Source of the DNA: Craterostigma plantagineum
Lineage: Eukaryota > Streptophyta > Magnoliopsida > Lamiales > Linderniaceae
Direction: 5' to 3'
Assembly (NCBI GenBank): GCA_027422505.1
Contig: JAPQWV010000127.1
Span: forward strand, 682,001 to 746,000
Length of the DNA: 64,000 nt
Shown: piece after piece, positions 23,526 to 36,047 of the stretch
Layout of the letters: every line of letters begins with the position of its first letter
Position numbering within the stretch: the stretch's first letter is position 1
Translations under genes and position numbers: made by a program
Notes under the pieces: generated by a model
Seen by the model: only the letters and a program-made list of their open reading frames with translations
Database searches by the model: none
Told to the model about the DNA's origin: nothing

Positions 23526-24772
23526 AATGCAAGAGAAAAAATTAATTAACCTGACTGAATTGCATAGTAACTCAATTGTCAAATCAATAAATAGAGAACT
23601 TTACTCCACGCCATCACCTTCTTCCCATGTTGTTGACATAACTCAAATCCTTTGTAACTGCAGTCATCGCAGAATATTGAATCAACCCCGAACTCGTTTT
23701 AGCAAGAAAAAATGCACCAAAATATTTATATAAAGACAACACACGCCCTTCGCGTGCTGCCCATTCAGCTTCGATTTCCTTCTAATATCAAACCACGCCA
23801 TTATTGGTCTTGCGTTCCTCTAAGCCCTACATCTCATATCTGCAAATTCGCATTCAGCACACAATGCCAAAAAAATTACGCGCCACATCCAAGAAAACAC
23901 AGTTTAACAAAAAATACTGAGCATAAATGATTAAAAGAAGTACCCAATAAGATGAAGCGTCGAAGTCACATATTCGGTGAATGAACCAACAATCATATAG
24001 TATAATGGAATCGAAGTAGAAGAGATTAAAATGCATTAGTTCAATTCTCGCATAAGAAAAATGAACGCACTAACTATCTCCCCCTTCATCTTCCTCTTCT
24101 TCATTGTCGTTGTCCACTGGGATTGTCAAAAAATTCGATCCTTTATTATATAGTCTCTTTATTAAATTCGTTGTCCACTTTCGACGGTGCTTGGTATCCA
24201 ACTGTTCTATCCGGGTATGTTCCTTTTGTTTTATTGAGTTGTAAAATACAATCATGTTTTGAAAAATGTTTCCGTGGTACTTTATTTGTTTATATATTTT
24301 AATGAAAAATGTGGTCATGCTGTTCTACTTTATTTGTATGCAACGATCTTTATGAATGGTGCTTCATTCCTGTGATGTCGTAGTTTCTACATGTGGTTCC
24401 TTGGTTCAATTTTTCAGTAAATCGATTATCTATAGGTATAATAAATGTCACGTTTCTGTTTATCCTTATTATTCTCATAAACAAAATAATCGTATGTTGC
24501 TTAGGTAGATGGTGTATTGAAATTTTAATGATTTCTATTTAATTGAATTTGCTTACTCAATTTATAGATGACTTTAACACTTTCTTTATTCTTGAGGTTA
24601 ACAAACAGATGCTTTTTTAACTACCTAAAACTATATGTCATCCTCATGGATGCCATTTGACTGCTAAACTCTATATTAAATTTTAATATTTTAACTAAAA
24701 GGAATTTTTTTATTTTTAATAATAACCATTTATTTTACGTCTCAATAGATCGCCAATCAGTTAAAAACAAAT

Positions 24773-27700
24773 ATGGATGAACAACATTTACCATCCAGTA
24801 GTTACTCAAATCATAATATGCAAACAAGACGAATGCGCCAATTGTCAACGCAACGTGAAGCCCGAGCTGTGCGGATGACATTGCAACGCAATAATCAGTT
24901 AAGGCATTCTGGAAGAAGTCAGCCAAACCAGCATCGAGCTGGTAATAATCGTTTCCTGAACTTTAATAAGTTAATACTTATAACTATCATCAATATTTAC
25001 CATTTATTTCAAAATATATTTGTAGAAACATCTACTACTACTGCTAGAAGATTTATGTTGCCGCAACGGTTGGATATTGGAGAGAGAAACACCAAATGTC
25101 CTAACTGCAATGCCCTCATGTGGGTATCTGAAAAAGTTCGAGACAGTAGTTTTAGAAATCCAAGATTTCAGTTATGTTGCGGAAACGGTCAAGTTCAATT
25201 GCCAAATATTCCAACATCACCGCCGTACCTTCAGTCGCTGTTGTCACAACCATTCTTCAAAGACAAAATCCGAATGTACAATTCATTGTTGTCATTTACT
25301 TCTATGGGAGGGCGGATCGACAACAGTGTCAATGATGGTAGGGGACCCTATGTTTTTCGCATTGGTGGTATCAATTACCACCGAATTGGGTCACTAATCC
25401 CCGACCGGGTACTGGCCCTAGGTTTGCTCAACTATATATTTACGACACTGAAAATGAGGTTCTCAATCGTATGAATGCGATGGGATCGTCCGGTGCTTTA
25501 AATATAAATGGGGACGTACTTCGTGGCCTACAAGACATGCTCGATCAAGTAAACCCATATGTTTCAGTTTTCCGAAGTGCTCGAGATATGCTGATCGAAC
25601 AAGAACATAGTTTAAATCTACGTATACGTATCATTCAAGCAAGAGAAGGTAAACAGTATACACGTCCAACATCAAGTGAAGTAGCTGCTTTATTAGTGGG
25701 TGATTGTACAGAAGACTTAGGACATAGAGACGTGATTTTACATACAAGGAGCGGAAATTTACAAAGGATAGATGAAACCCATCCAGCTTATGTACCTCTC
25801 CAATATCCTTTATTATTTCCTTACGGAACAGATGGTTGGTCAATCAACATAGCAATAGGCTCTTCCGGTACTTCAAGGGATAGAGTTTCAATGAGACAAT
25901 TCTATGCATTTAGAATGCAAGATAGGGAAGATGATGGGAAAAGTTTGGTTAGAGGTGGTCGCCTATATCAACAATTTATTGTTGACGTGTATTGTGCTAT
26001 TGAGCAACAACGTCTTCACTATGTCAAATGTAACCAAGGCCGCTTGCGTACAGAATTGTATAGAGGGCTTCAAGATGCTGTCTTAAGCGGAGATGTTAAT
26101 GCAAATTCTGTTGGAAGAAAATATATACTGCCTTCAACATTTACTGGTGGACCACGAAATATGATCCAACATTATCAAGACGCAGTCGCTATTTGTCGTT
26201 CAATGGGTCCTCCTGATTATTTCATCACTTTCACATGTAATCCTAATTGGCCTGAAATAACAAGAGAGCTACTACAATATGAGCGAGTCGAAGATCGTCC
26301 GGACGTTGTGGCTCGGGTTTTTAGGCTAAAAATGAAAGAATTAATGCGTGATTTGAAGGAGAGACAGATGTTTGGAACGGCCATTGCTGGTAATTGTAAG
26401 ATTTATATTTTCGTTTTAATATTATTATTATTATATATAGAGCTAACACAATTAAAATAATAATGCAGATTTGTATGTTGTGGAATTCCAAAAGCGTGGA
26501 CTTCCACATTCACATATTCTTCTTACAGTTGCTACAAATGATAAGCCTACATGTTCCGCTGATGTTAACAAACTTATCAGTGCCGAGATTCCAGATAAAT
26601 ACAATGATCCCCTTGCGTATGAAACGGTCACAAAGTTTATGATTCATGGACCGTGCGGTCCTTGCTTAGTTGATGGTAAGTGCTCAAAGCGTTATCCGAA
26701 AAAATTTTGCGACGAGACGGTTGTTGATGATCGAAGCTTTGTGCAGTACATGCGAAGAAGAACAGATGAAACAACTTTAGCTAATGGTCGGGTAGTCGAC
26801 AATAGATGGGTAGTACCTTTCAATAGGGATTTATGTGTCAAATATGATGCTCACATAAATGTTGAACGCGTAGCAGTTCGAAGCGTGGTGAAGTACCTAT
26901 ACAAGTACATCCACAAAGGCCATGATCGTGCAACGTTTGTCATTGAAAATAGTGAACCCCGAAATAACATTGATGAGGTACGACCACAACGGGTTGATGA
27001 GATCAAGCAATATTTAGATTGTCGTTATGTATCTGCCATAGAAGCATGCTGGAGGATTTTTGATTTTAACCTACAACATCAATACCCGTCTGTCGAAAGA
27101 ATGCAGTTTCATTTGCCAGGCGATCAAAACGTCGTCTTTCATGACAATGATGACCTACACGATGTTATTAATCAGCCACAAAATACGATGTTGACAATGT
27201 GGTTTGAGGCAAACAGACGGTATCACGAAGCTCGAACGTTGACATACTCAGATTTCCCAACTGAATGGGTATGGAACCGCCGTACAAGAGTATGGAGTAA
27301 ACGTCAACAACGAGTTTCAATTGGTAGACTACCATTTACGCATCCAAATGCTGGTGAGCGATACTATCTTAGGATGCTACTTACGAAAGTTCGTGGTGCA
27401 ATGTCATATGAAGATATACGAACGGTTAGAGGAGTTGTTCAACCAACCTTTCAAGCAGCGTGTCATGAATTAGGACTCCTCGACGACAACAATGAATGGC
27501 ATGAAGCTTTAAGGGAAGCATCTACTTGGTCTACAGGTTCACAACTTCGAAATATGTTTTGTTCAATATTGATGTTCACGGAAGTAGCCGATCCATTGAG
27601 ACTATGGGAAACACATTGGGAGAGCATGACTGATGATATTGAGCATATGATTCAACGTCAGTCTAACAATTTTGAATTACGCATCACAGACGACGAACGG

Positions 27701-27886
27701 CGAAATTTGGGAATTCTTGAAATTGAACATGTCCTCAACAAGAATGGCAAGTCACTCAAAGGTTTTCCACAGATGCCCCAACCATCTTTAGAGTATGCGA
27801 ATCGTGCCACCAATCGATTGATAAGAGACGAACTCGATTATGATACATCAAAAGAGATGGAAAATTACGAACGTCTTGCTCAGGGT
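24773..27886 (+). CDS. Helitron Rep protein region, copy 2 (frameshifted)
   Basis: This is the same protein as in copy 1. The first part is 24773-25474 and the second 25471-26389; an intron 26390-26468 leads to 26469-27886. Copy 1 has gaaccgg where copy 2 has gaccgg (about 25403), a one-base loss that breaks the N-terminal frame. Rep motifs GLPHSHILL and KYLYKYIHKG are intact. Beyond the point where copy 1 stops, the frame continues through the linker domain (FQAACHELGLLDDNNEWHEA .. IQRQSNNFELRITDDERRNL). Around 27884-27889 a second one-base loss shifts the frame just before the NEDQ start of the helicase. Confidence 0.8.
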
Positions 27887-27889
27887 TTA

Positions 27890-29328
27890 ATGAAGACCAA
27901 TATAGGGTATTTTCTTCCATTATGCGAGCTCATGCTCAAAATAGTGGTGGTTTGTTCTTTGTTTATGGCAGTGGCGGGACTGGAAAGACATACTTGTGGA
28001 ATACCTTGATATCAAAATTAAGGTCCAACAGAGAAGTGGTTATTTCAGTGGCATCCTCGGGAATCGCTGCACTATTACTTCCTGGAGGTAAAACTGCTCA
28101 TTCGACATTTAAGATACCGTTAAATCCTGCTGAGAATTCTGTTTGTTCATTTGATAAGTTATCATCCCGAGCTGAACTTATTCGACTCGCATCGTTGATA
28201 ATTTGGGATGAGGCTCCCATGACTAATCGACTAGCGTTTGAGGCCGTCGACCGTCACTTCAAAGATATTTTGGATAATGATTCGCCTTTTGGTGGAAAGT
28301 TGTTTGTGTTAGGCGGTGACTTCAGACAGATATTACCAGTTGTCGCAAATGGCGGTCGAGAATCGATTGTTGCATCTACATTGCATCGTGCAAGTTTTTG
28401 GGATCAATGTCAGCTGATGAAGTTAGAAATTAACATGCGTCTTCGTGGTTGTCATTATTCAGCTGCAGATTTACAAAGAATGACGGAATTTGGAGAATGG
28501 ATCTTGCAAATAGGGGATGGTAAATTTCCTGGGAGGTCACTAACAAACATCAGCGAGTCAAATTGGATTGATATTCCATTTGATTTTTTGATAAAAGATG
28601 ATGCACGTGGTACGGAAATGTTAATTGCTGCAACCTATCACGACTTAACAACAAGGTATTCTGATTTGGACTATCTTAAGGAGCGAGCAATACTAGCACC
28701 CACGAATGTTGATGTGGACAATCTCAATGCGAAAATCTTATCGATGCTTCCCGGTAATTCCCGAAATTACTTGAGTTCGGATACAGTATGTTCGTCGGAG
28801 GATGGTGAAACAGTGGAACAAATGAACCCCATCGAGTTGCTCAATTCAACCAATTTTTCTGGGCTTCCCAACCATTGCCTAGAGTTAAAAGTAGGAGCAC
28901 CAGTCATTCTTTTGCGTAACATGAACCAGTCGATAGGTTTGTGCAATGGAACACGGTTGGTTATTTATAAGCTCGGGGATAGGGTGATTGAAGCAACTGT
29001 ATTATCGGGGCCAAAGACTGGAGAAAATGTCTTCATACCTAGGATTGATTTATCCCCTTCTAACCAAGAGGCGGGTTTTGCCATAAGAAGAAGACAATTT
29101 CCTCTCAAGTTGGCCTTTGCGATTACGATTAACAAAAGTCAAGGGCAGACATTAAAATCGGTTGGATTATATCTTCCAAATCCAGTATTTAGTCATGGAC
29201 AACTTTATGTCGCAATGTCCCGCGTCACATCGCCAAATGGACTGAAGATTCTAATACATAACAAGAGTGATTTGCCAGAAAATGTTACAAAGAATGTTGT
29301 GTACAATGAAGTTTTATCCAACATGTGA
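27890..29328 (+). CDS. Helitron PIF1-type DNA helicase domain
   Basis: From NEDQYRVFSSIMRAHAQ the frame runs to a stop at 29328, about 480 aa. Superfamily 1 helicase motifs are all seen. Walker A is YGSGGTGKTYLW and Walker B is IIWDEAPM. The GD motif is LGGDFRQILPV, followed by ILAPTN and the two C-terminal motifs AITINKSQGQTLKSV and YVAMSRVTS. In Helitrons this domain is fused to the Rep nuclease and unwinds the displaced strand. The frame is open, but the join to Rep is broken by the shift near 27887, so the ATG at 27922 is unlikely to be a real separate start. Confidence 0.85.
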
Positions 29329-29473
29329 TTTCAATCTTTATGGACTATGTTTTTTTCTTATCATTGACTCTCATTGTTTTGGATTATTTCTTATCTTTGT
29401 GATGTTAGCTTTTATCTTATAATTATTAGCATTTTTATTATTTTATTACAATACGTTTTTCTAATAACTGTAG

Positions 29474-31494
29474 ATGGAGCTTATAAGATATAAACCATTT
29501 AGTCGTATATGCCCCTATAATTATTTATGGAATCTACGAGGACGTTTATTGTGGCGCTACGATCTTCATACTACTGTACGATCCAACCGAGAGTATATGG
29601 TACAAAATTTAGTCTTCATTGATGTCGAGGTTTGAAAGTCATTATCATTACATATTACACATAACACCTTATCATTCAAATCTCATTGGCTAATGATTGC
29701 TATTTTGATGTTTTTCTGCAGGCAACAGAGATACAAGTTACCATACAAAATGGAGATATTGATAAATACCGCGATATTTTCAAATTAGGAAATGTTTATT
29801 ATATTGACAATTTAAGTGTCGAGCCTGCTTCAGAGCTGGATTGGTCGGTCCGTAATGATTTCAAGTTGAAGTTTAACAGGTCTACCAAAATTGTGGATAG
29901 TCACCAACAGCTCGATCATGATATTCCTCTGTACAACTTCCAGTTTAATCAACTTAATGCTATTCCATGTTATGCTGCTGACCATGATCACTTAGTCGGT
30001 GAGTAAGCTTCGACAACTCTGCATATTTCATATATTATTTTATTGCTAATCTTTATTTGTTTATTATAGATGCAATTGGCTTAGTAGTTTATGTCGGCGA
30101 TTTGGAAAATATTAGCTTCAATAACAAAAATGGTGCCGATGTTGAGTCTCACGTTCGAAATGTCTTACTTTGTGATATGAGGTACAAACCTACTCAAAAC
30201 CAATTCTTTAGTTTTTTAGCTAACCTAACCACTAACATCGTTCTAACTATTTGTCTTTTCAGCATGAATGTAATAAAACTTTCCCTCTGGGGAAATCTCG
30301 CCACAGATGAATGTTATCAAATTTTTCGTGATGTACGACAAGTTCTAATTCTAGCTGTATCACGAGCTGAACTGAAAAGATTCGATGGTGAGTTCGACAA
30401 GTATAGCTATAATGTTCTATCTATTTTTTATACAGGTTTGAACTTAATTGTTTTCTCTACATCTTTTGTTCTGGTTCTTCTAAGGTGCATATATAAACAC
30501 GACAAGATTTAGCAGGATTTTTGTGGATCCAAACATCAAACAGGCACAAGAGATCCGTACATGGTATGCTTTTAAGCTATTATACTTTAATCATTCATAT
30601 TTTTCTAACATGTGGACTATTAAAATAAAGTATAATCATTTTCAGGTATAACAGGGATACAATTGCACAAAAACACATTTCATTGTGTCAAAGAAGAGGG
30701 AAAACTTTACATCAATTACAAAGCTTCCTTGCTGCTCATTCGATCAACGTAAAAGATATTGGTGCAATTGCAGACGTATGACGTCCTGACATTTTCCGCA
30801 TAATAGTTTATTTAATATAGAATAAATATTAACATTTAATATATAATAAATATTACATCTTATCCATTAGGGTCGGGTACAATATTACCGTGTACGTGCA
30901 TTCGTATCCCATATTGACATGGCAACAATTTGGTATGAATCGTGCTCTTTCTGTACGGTCAACAAAGTCACGGATGGTTACTGCATAAATTGCAGTAGGT
31001 TGGTCCCATTCACTATACCCAGGTTAGGAATAATATTCACTTTCTACATTTGTTTTAACTTGCTATTCTCCAAAATAGGAAATCAAATTATGTTTTCCCA
31101 TACCATGTTATTATGTATCCTTCAGGTATCGATTGAATATAACGATCAGTGATAGATCATGTTCCAAGCAACTGACTTGCTGGAATGATCAAGCAAGAAT
31201 CATAGTAGGCATATCAGCATCAGATATGAAGAAATTTTTTACAGAGGTATAATAAGCTTACGTAGGACAATTTTTATACTTACGTGTTAATCTTAGTAGT
31301 TTTATATTTTGTAGGGTGAAGATGATGGGCCATTCCTAATACAAGATTATCTAAATAGTCGTTTAATGTCAGAATTTAATTTTATTCTACGGGCGCCCAC
31401 AGCATACAGTGATGATATTAAGGTATCATATGTTTTCAGAGTTGATTGGGAGGAAGAGTATAATTATTTATACTTCAAACGGCGGCAGTTGTAA
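29474..31494 (+). CDS. Helitron-borne RPA70-like single-strand DNA-binding protein
   Basis: A multi-exon gene begins with MELIRYKPFSRICPYNYLWN (29474-29629). It continues at 29722-30000, then in exons starting near 30070, 30263, 30485, 30646, 30873, 31126 and 31316, all with plausible GT..AG borders, to a stop at 31492-31494. It has OB-fold-like beta-rich segments (RGRLLWRYDLH; IDAIGLVVYVGDLENISF; KLSLWGNLA) and a C4 zinc finger late in the protein (CSFC .. CINC). Plant Helitrons often carry such replication protein A homologs downstream of the transposase. They are thought to bind the displaced single strand. No frame break was noticed. Confidence 0.7.
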
Positions 31495-31736
31495 TGAATG
31501 AACTTCTTATGTATCAGACCGTTTTACATGTTAATTACTCATAGCTTAAAATATTTTGAATTTAAAAATTATATGGTTGATATTATAATAGAACATCACC
31601 ACACGTATGAACCTTGCTTCGCATATCTCACAATCTTAAAAACTATCAGCAATTGTAGTATATTATAATTCAACGATTATAAAATAATATCATCATTCTT
31701 TTTAAGTTATGTTTTTCATCATTCAGATTCTTAAGA

Positions 31737-31764
31737 CCCGTGCATCGCACGGGCAAAAAACTAG
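31737..31764 (+). other. Helitron 3' terminus (hairpin + CTAG)
   Basis: Stem CCCGTGC/GCACGGG with loop ATC at 31737-31753, then a C/A-rich spacer, then CTAG followed by a flanking T. This is the canonical plant Helitron 3' end and defines the right border of the complex. Confidence 0.92.
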
Positions 31765-32494
31765 TTGTAATATGTTATGTTGTATATGGTGCTTTTTTGC
31801 GGGGTGACATGCATGTACTATAGTGTTATGTGTCATCTTCCGACATTTAATTTTAAAAAATAAAATGGTTTGGTCAATGGCGATGGTCAACTTGATTATA
31901 TGCTTTGTAAAATATTTCAAAGTTATTCTCTTTGGTTGGACCGGATAGTGAAAGGTAAACTAACTAATTTGCGTTTTAGGAAAAAAAAAAACAACTCGCG
32001 ATCTTATACGAGTCAAATGCAATTCAAAGAGAACTATCTTTCGATTGTTGAAAAGCATTTGAATAATGTCCAACGCACGAGCTATTTTTTTGTCTTATTA
32101 CTAGAAGAGAAAAGAAGCTGCTAGTCTGAACGCGTTGAATGTCGGAGGCATACGCTTGCCAGCAAATATCAGGCGGCAAGTATTAACCCACTGAACAAAT
32201 TGTGCCTTTTTAAAGCAGCAGAGCATTATCAGCACCATCTTTTTCTGTTCGGTCAACTAAAAGTGTACAGCGTTCACACATGGGTACTATCCTCTTCACA
32301 ATCTTCCATGTTTTAAAGATGGGTAGGTGTATTTATTGCGCAACCCTTTTATTGTTGGATTGGATGAGTGTGATTCACGGGATTGGGTTTTTTGTTCTTT
32401 CTTTCATTTAGCGGTGGATACGCTTGCAAAGACTGAATCTTGTTGGGAAATGTTTTCAGTCGCGTAAGGTGTTTGTAGTATTGCGCCTGTCAAC
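31765..32494. other. Intergenic upstream of the receptor kinase
   Basis: No gene is supported. It contains the promoter and leader of the LRR receptor kinase gene; the ORF at 31870-32124 resembles nothing known. Confidence 0.45.
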
Positions 32495-35400
32495 ATGAGA
32501 GTTCTTTGCTTGCTCCTTCTCTTCTTGCTTTGTGCTTGCGTTTTGAAAGCGTCTGCTTTGAGTTTAGATGGTGTAGCTCTGCTATCGCTGTCCAGGCACT
32601 GGAAAACCGTACCTTCCTCCATTAAGCTCGGTTGGAATTCATCTGATTCCACGCCGTGTTCTTGGATTGGAGTACATTGTAACGGCAGAAGCTACGTCGA
32701 AAAGCTGAATCTATCAAGCTTTGGCATCTCGGGCCAGCTCGGGCCGGAGATAGAGCATCTACACCATTTGTCCTCACTTGACTTGGCGATCAACAGTTTT
32801 TCGGGTCCGATCCCTTCGGAGATAGGAAATTGCAGTTCTCTTGAATGGATGGAGCTCTCTCAGAACAGCTTTTCTGGGCAAATCCCAGAAACTCTTGGGA
32901 ACTTGAAGAGGTTAAAGTATCTGAGCATGTGGTCTAATTATCTCGTGGACAAGATTCCTGAATCTTTGTTTAACTTACCGTTCTTGAGCTATGTTTACTT
33001 AACTGGGAATAGCCTCAGCGGTTCGATTCCATCTTCTGTGGGCAATATGAGTAATCTTCAATCTCTCCTTTTGGACCAGAATGAGTTATCTGGGACCATA
33101 CCTCTGTCAATTGGTAATTGCAGTTCTTTGGTAGAACTTTACCTGAGTAATAACTTTCTAGAAGGTTCATTACCAGATAGTATAAGCAATCTTGGGCAGC
33201 TTGCTTCCTTGAATGTCAACGGTAATAACCTTTCGGGTGAGATTCCGAAAGGTTTAGCTAATTGCAAGGGATTGCAGACACTGGTTCTATCAAACAACGG
33301 GTTCCGCGGATCGATTCCTTGGGAGTTGGGAAATTGCAGTAGTTTAACCAGTTTTGCAGCTGTTAATTGTAGCATAAGTGGCTCTATACCATCTTCTTTT
33401 GGATATCTCACTGAGTTGAATCTGCTTTACCTGTCTGAGAATCATCTATCTGGGAAAATCCCGCCCGAATTGGGAAAATGCACTGCTTTGATGGATCTTC
33501 AGCTGTACGAAAACCAACTCGAGGGTGAGATTCCAAGCCAATTAGGCGAGCTCAATCAGCTTCAGACTCTCTATCTATTCACGAACAATTTGAGCGGAGA
33601 AATCCCTATCAGCATATGGAAGATTCAAACGCTTCAAAATATTTTCGTGTACGAAAACCACCTTACTGGTCAGATCCCAGAAGAAATCACCGAGCTCAAG
33701 CAGTTAAGAAACATTTCCCTGTATGGCAATCACTTTACGGGCGCCGTACCTCAAGGTTTGGGTATAAATCATAGCCTCACCGTAGTTGATTTCACCGCCA
33801 ACAACTTCACTGGCCCGATTCCGCCTAATCTTTGCTTCGGAAGGCAGTTGTTTAAGCTCCTCTTGGGTAAAAATCGTTTCGAAGGAAGCATTCCTTCGGG
33901 TATTGGGAGCTGCTACACTCTTACAAGATTGATTTTAAAACAGAATGATCTCTCTGGCCCTATCCCAGACTTTGTGGAGAATTCAAGCCTCTCGTTTATG
34001 GATCTTAGCAGTAACAAGTTGAATGGATCAATCCCGCCAAGTCTTGGTAATTTGGCCAATGCAACAAGCATTGACTTGTCTCTCAATATGATCACTGGAC
34101 GTTTACCTTCTGAGCTAGGACACCTTTTGCAGCTCACTTCACTGAATCTTTCTTGCAATAGCATACAAGGGTTGCTACCAACCGAGTTGTCTAAATGCCA
34201 CAAATTGTTTTCGCTCGATATGAGCCACAATCTGCTGAAAGGCCCGATCCCTCCCAGCTTTAGAAGCCTGACCGAACTATCCTATCTGTCTCTCAGTAAA
34301 AATCGCCTCGACGGCACTATTCCAAGTGATTTATTCCAGCTCGAAAAGCTCTCCTTTATTCAGCTCGGCGCAAATCGACTCGAGGGTCCTTTTCCTCCAC
34401 GAATAGGAGCAAAAAGTTTGCAGGTATTAAACCTCAGTCGTAATGTATTGACTGGTGTGATTCCGTCAGATATAGGCAAGTTACAAATGTTGGAAGAGTT
34501 GGATATCTGCTGCAATAATCTGTCTGGGAATTTGGAAGCCATTGCTCAACTCCATTCTTTGAACGAGGTCAACGTTTCTTACAACTCTTTCGATGGTCCA
34601 CTGCCACCTTCATTGATGCAGTTGTTAGCTTCATCTCCCTCATCGTTCGTCGGCAATTCAGGCCTCTGCGTTAGCTGCCTTCCAAAAACAGGACAGAGCT
34701 GTCGAAACTACAGCGCCCTGAGATTGTGCAATGGTTCTTCTCCTGGGAAACGGGGGTTTAAACACTTGGATATCGCGATCGTAGTTCCTCTATCGTTTCT
34801 CTTAGCCGTCGTATTATGCCTTGGGTTGTACTACGCTTTCTTACGGCGAAAGGACCAAAAACCCAACCTTCTAATCTCAGCAGAAGAAGGTGCATCTTCC
34901 CTGCTCAATCAAGTAATGCTTGCTACGGAGAATCTAAACGATAAGTACATAATAGGGAAAGGAGCGCATGGAACTGTGTACAAGGTTGCATTAACTCCAA
35001 CCAAAGTGTACGCCTTAAAAAAGCTCGCTTTCTCTGGTAAGAAAGGAGGAGGACACAATAGCATGGTTCGGGAAATACAGACTATAGGCAGCGTTAGGCA
35101 CAGAAACTTGATTAAACTCGAAGATTTCTGGCTGAGAAAAGAATATGGATTGCTTTTATACGCCTACATGGAAAATGGAAGCCTTTACGATGTTTTACAT
35201 GGGAATGGTCGACGACCCTTGGATTGGGAATTACGGTACAAGATAGCATTAGGGACAGCTCAAGGATTATCTTACCTCCATTTTGACTGTGATCCTCCCA
35301 TAGTGCATAGGGACATCAAACCGATGAATATCTTACTTGACTCAGACATGGAACCTCACATCTCCGATTTTGGAATTTCAAAGATCTTGGACGAGTCGGT

Positions 35401-36047
35401 CCCTTCTTCTTCGTCCGTCACTGTTCATGGCACTATTGGCTACATAGCTCCAGGTACGTACCCATTTTCATTTCTGAGATTATTATATCTACACTTCTGA
35501 TATCATTTTGATTCATTATAACAATAGTATGAGTAGCCCGAATCACCGTTTTTTGAGGTTGCTTCAGTTGCTTTTTGCTCAAGAGTGAAGCCATGTTGAC
35601 TTTATTCTGCCGTTACGAGCAAGACTACGTTTTTTAAAGAAAAATGAAAGCATGTATGTAGATGGGATTTTAGTTGCACGTAAATTGATGATATCACGAT
35701 CTTGGACAGAAAATGCATTCTCGGTGAAAAGTAGCAAAGAGTCAGACGTATATGCTTACGGGGTTGTGTTATTGGAGCTTGTTAGTCGAAGGCAAGTATT
35801 GGACGAATCTTTCGGTAAGGATTCAGACATCGTTAGCTGGGCAAGATCGAACGACGATATAGAGAAGGTCGTGGATCCTAACCTCATCGACGAGCTGATC
35901 GATTTGAGGGTCGAAAAGCAAGTCGAAGATCTGATCTTATTAGCTTTGAGATGCACTGATAGAGAACCTGGTAATAGACCCTCCATGAGAGAAGTCGTGA
36001 AGCAGCTTACGCAAACTGACTCCAGGCGAGGAAGCAAACGAAGCTAA
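32495..36047 (+). CDS. LRR receptor-like kinase, PEPR-like (subfamily XI)
   Basis: Exons 32495-35453 and 35710-36047 join in frame to about 1098 aa. A signal peptide (MRVLCLLLLFLLCACVLKAS) precedes the LRR N-terminal cap (SLDGVALLSLSRHWKTVPSS .. TPCSWIGVHC) and about 26 leucine-rich repeats. A transmembrane helix follows (IAIVVPLSFLLAVVLCLGLYYAFL, about residues 758-781). The kinase has the Gly loop GKGAHGTVYK, the Lys in VYALKKL, HRDIKPMNILL and SDFGISK, all intact. The single intron just after GTIGYIAP is the typical subfamily XI position. Overall it matches PEPR1/PEPR2, the receptors for Pep danger peptides, better than other LRR-XI members I know. The ligand is inference. A 130-bp duplication overlaps its last codon. 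Confidence 0.88.

Larger units (their letters stand above)
20675..24178 (-). mobile_element. Inserted block with a minus-strand Helitron 3' end and captured gene fragments
   Basis: About 100 bp past the truncation, 20775-20802 on the plus strand read ctag followed by the hairpin cccgtgcgatgcacggg. That is the complement of the same hairpin-plus-CTAG terminus that ends copy 2 at 31764. This implies a Helitron lying in the opposite orientation, with its 3' end at 20775 and its body extending right. Its 5' TC end was not found before 24178. The body contains exon-like minus-strand fragments and an internal ~90-bp direct repeat (22979-23075 and 23958-24035). Confidence 0.65.
24179..31764 (+). mobile_element. 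Autonomous-type Helitron copy 2 with intact 3' end
   Basis: This copy starts abruptly at 24179 inside the leader region seen in copy 1. It runs through the Rep frames, the PIF1-type helicase frame and an RPA-like gene to the 3' terminus at 31764, where a hairpin is followed by CTAG and then T. The full coding set of a plant Helitron is therefore present here, but two frame breaks (near 25404 and 27887) interrupt the transposase. Its true 5' end is missing; copy 1 upstream has the leader. Confidence 0.8.

Noticed and set aside
27922..28009. ATG at 27922 as the true start of a stand-alone PIF1 helicase
   Set aside because: Helicase-type residues (NEDQYRVFSSI) continue upstream in the same frame, so it is part of the Rep-helicase protein after a frameshift.
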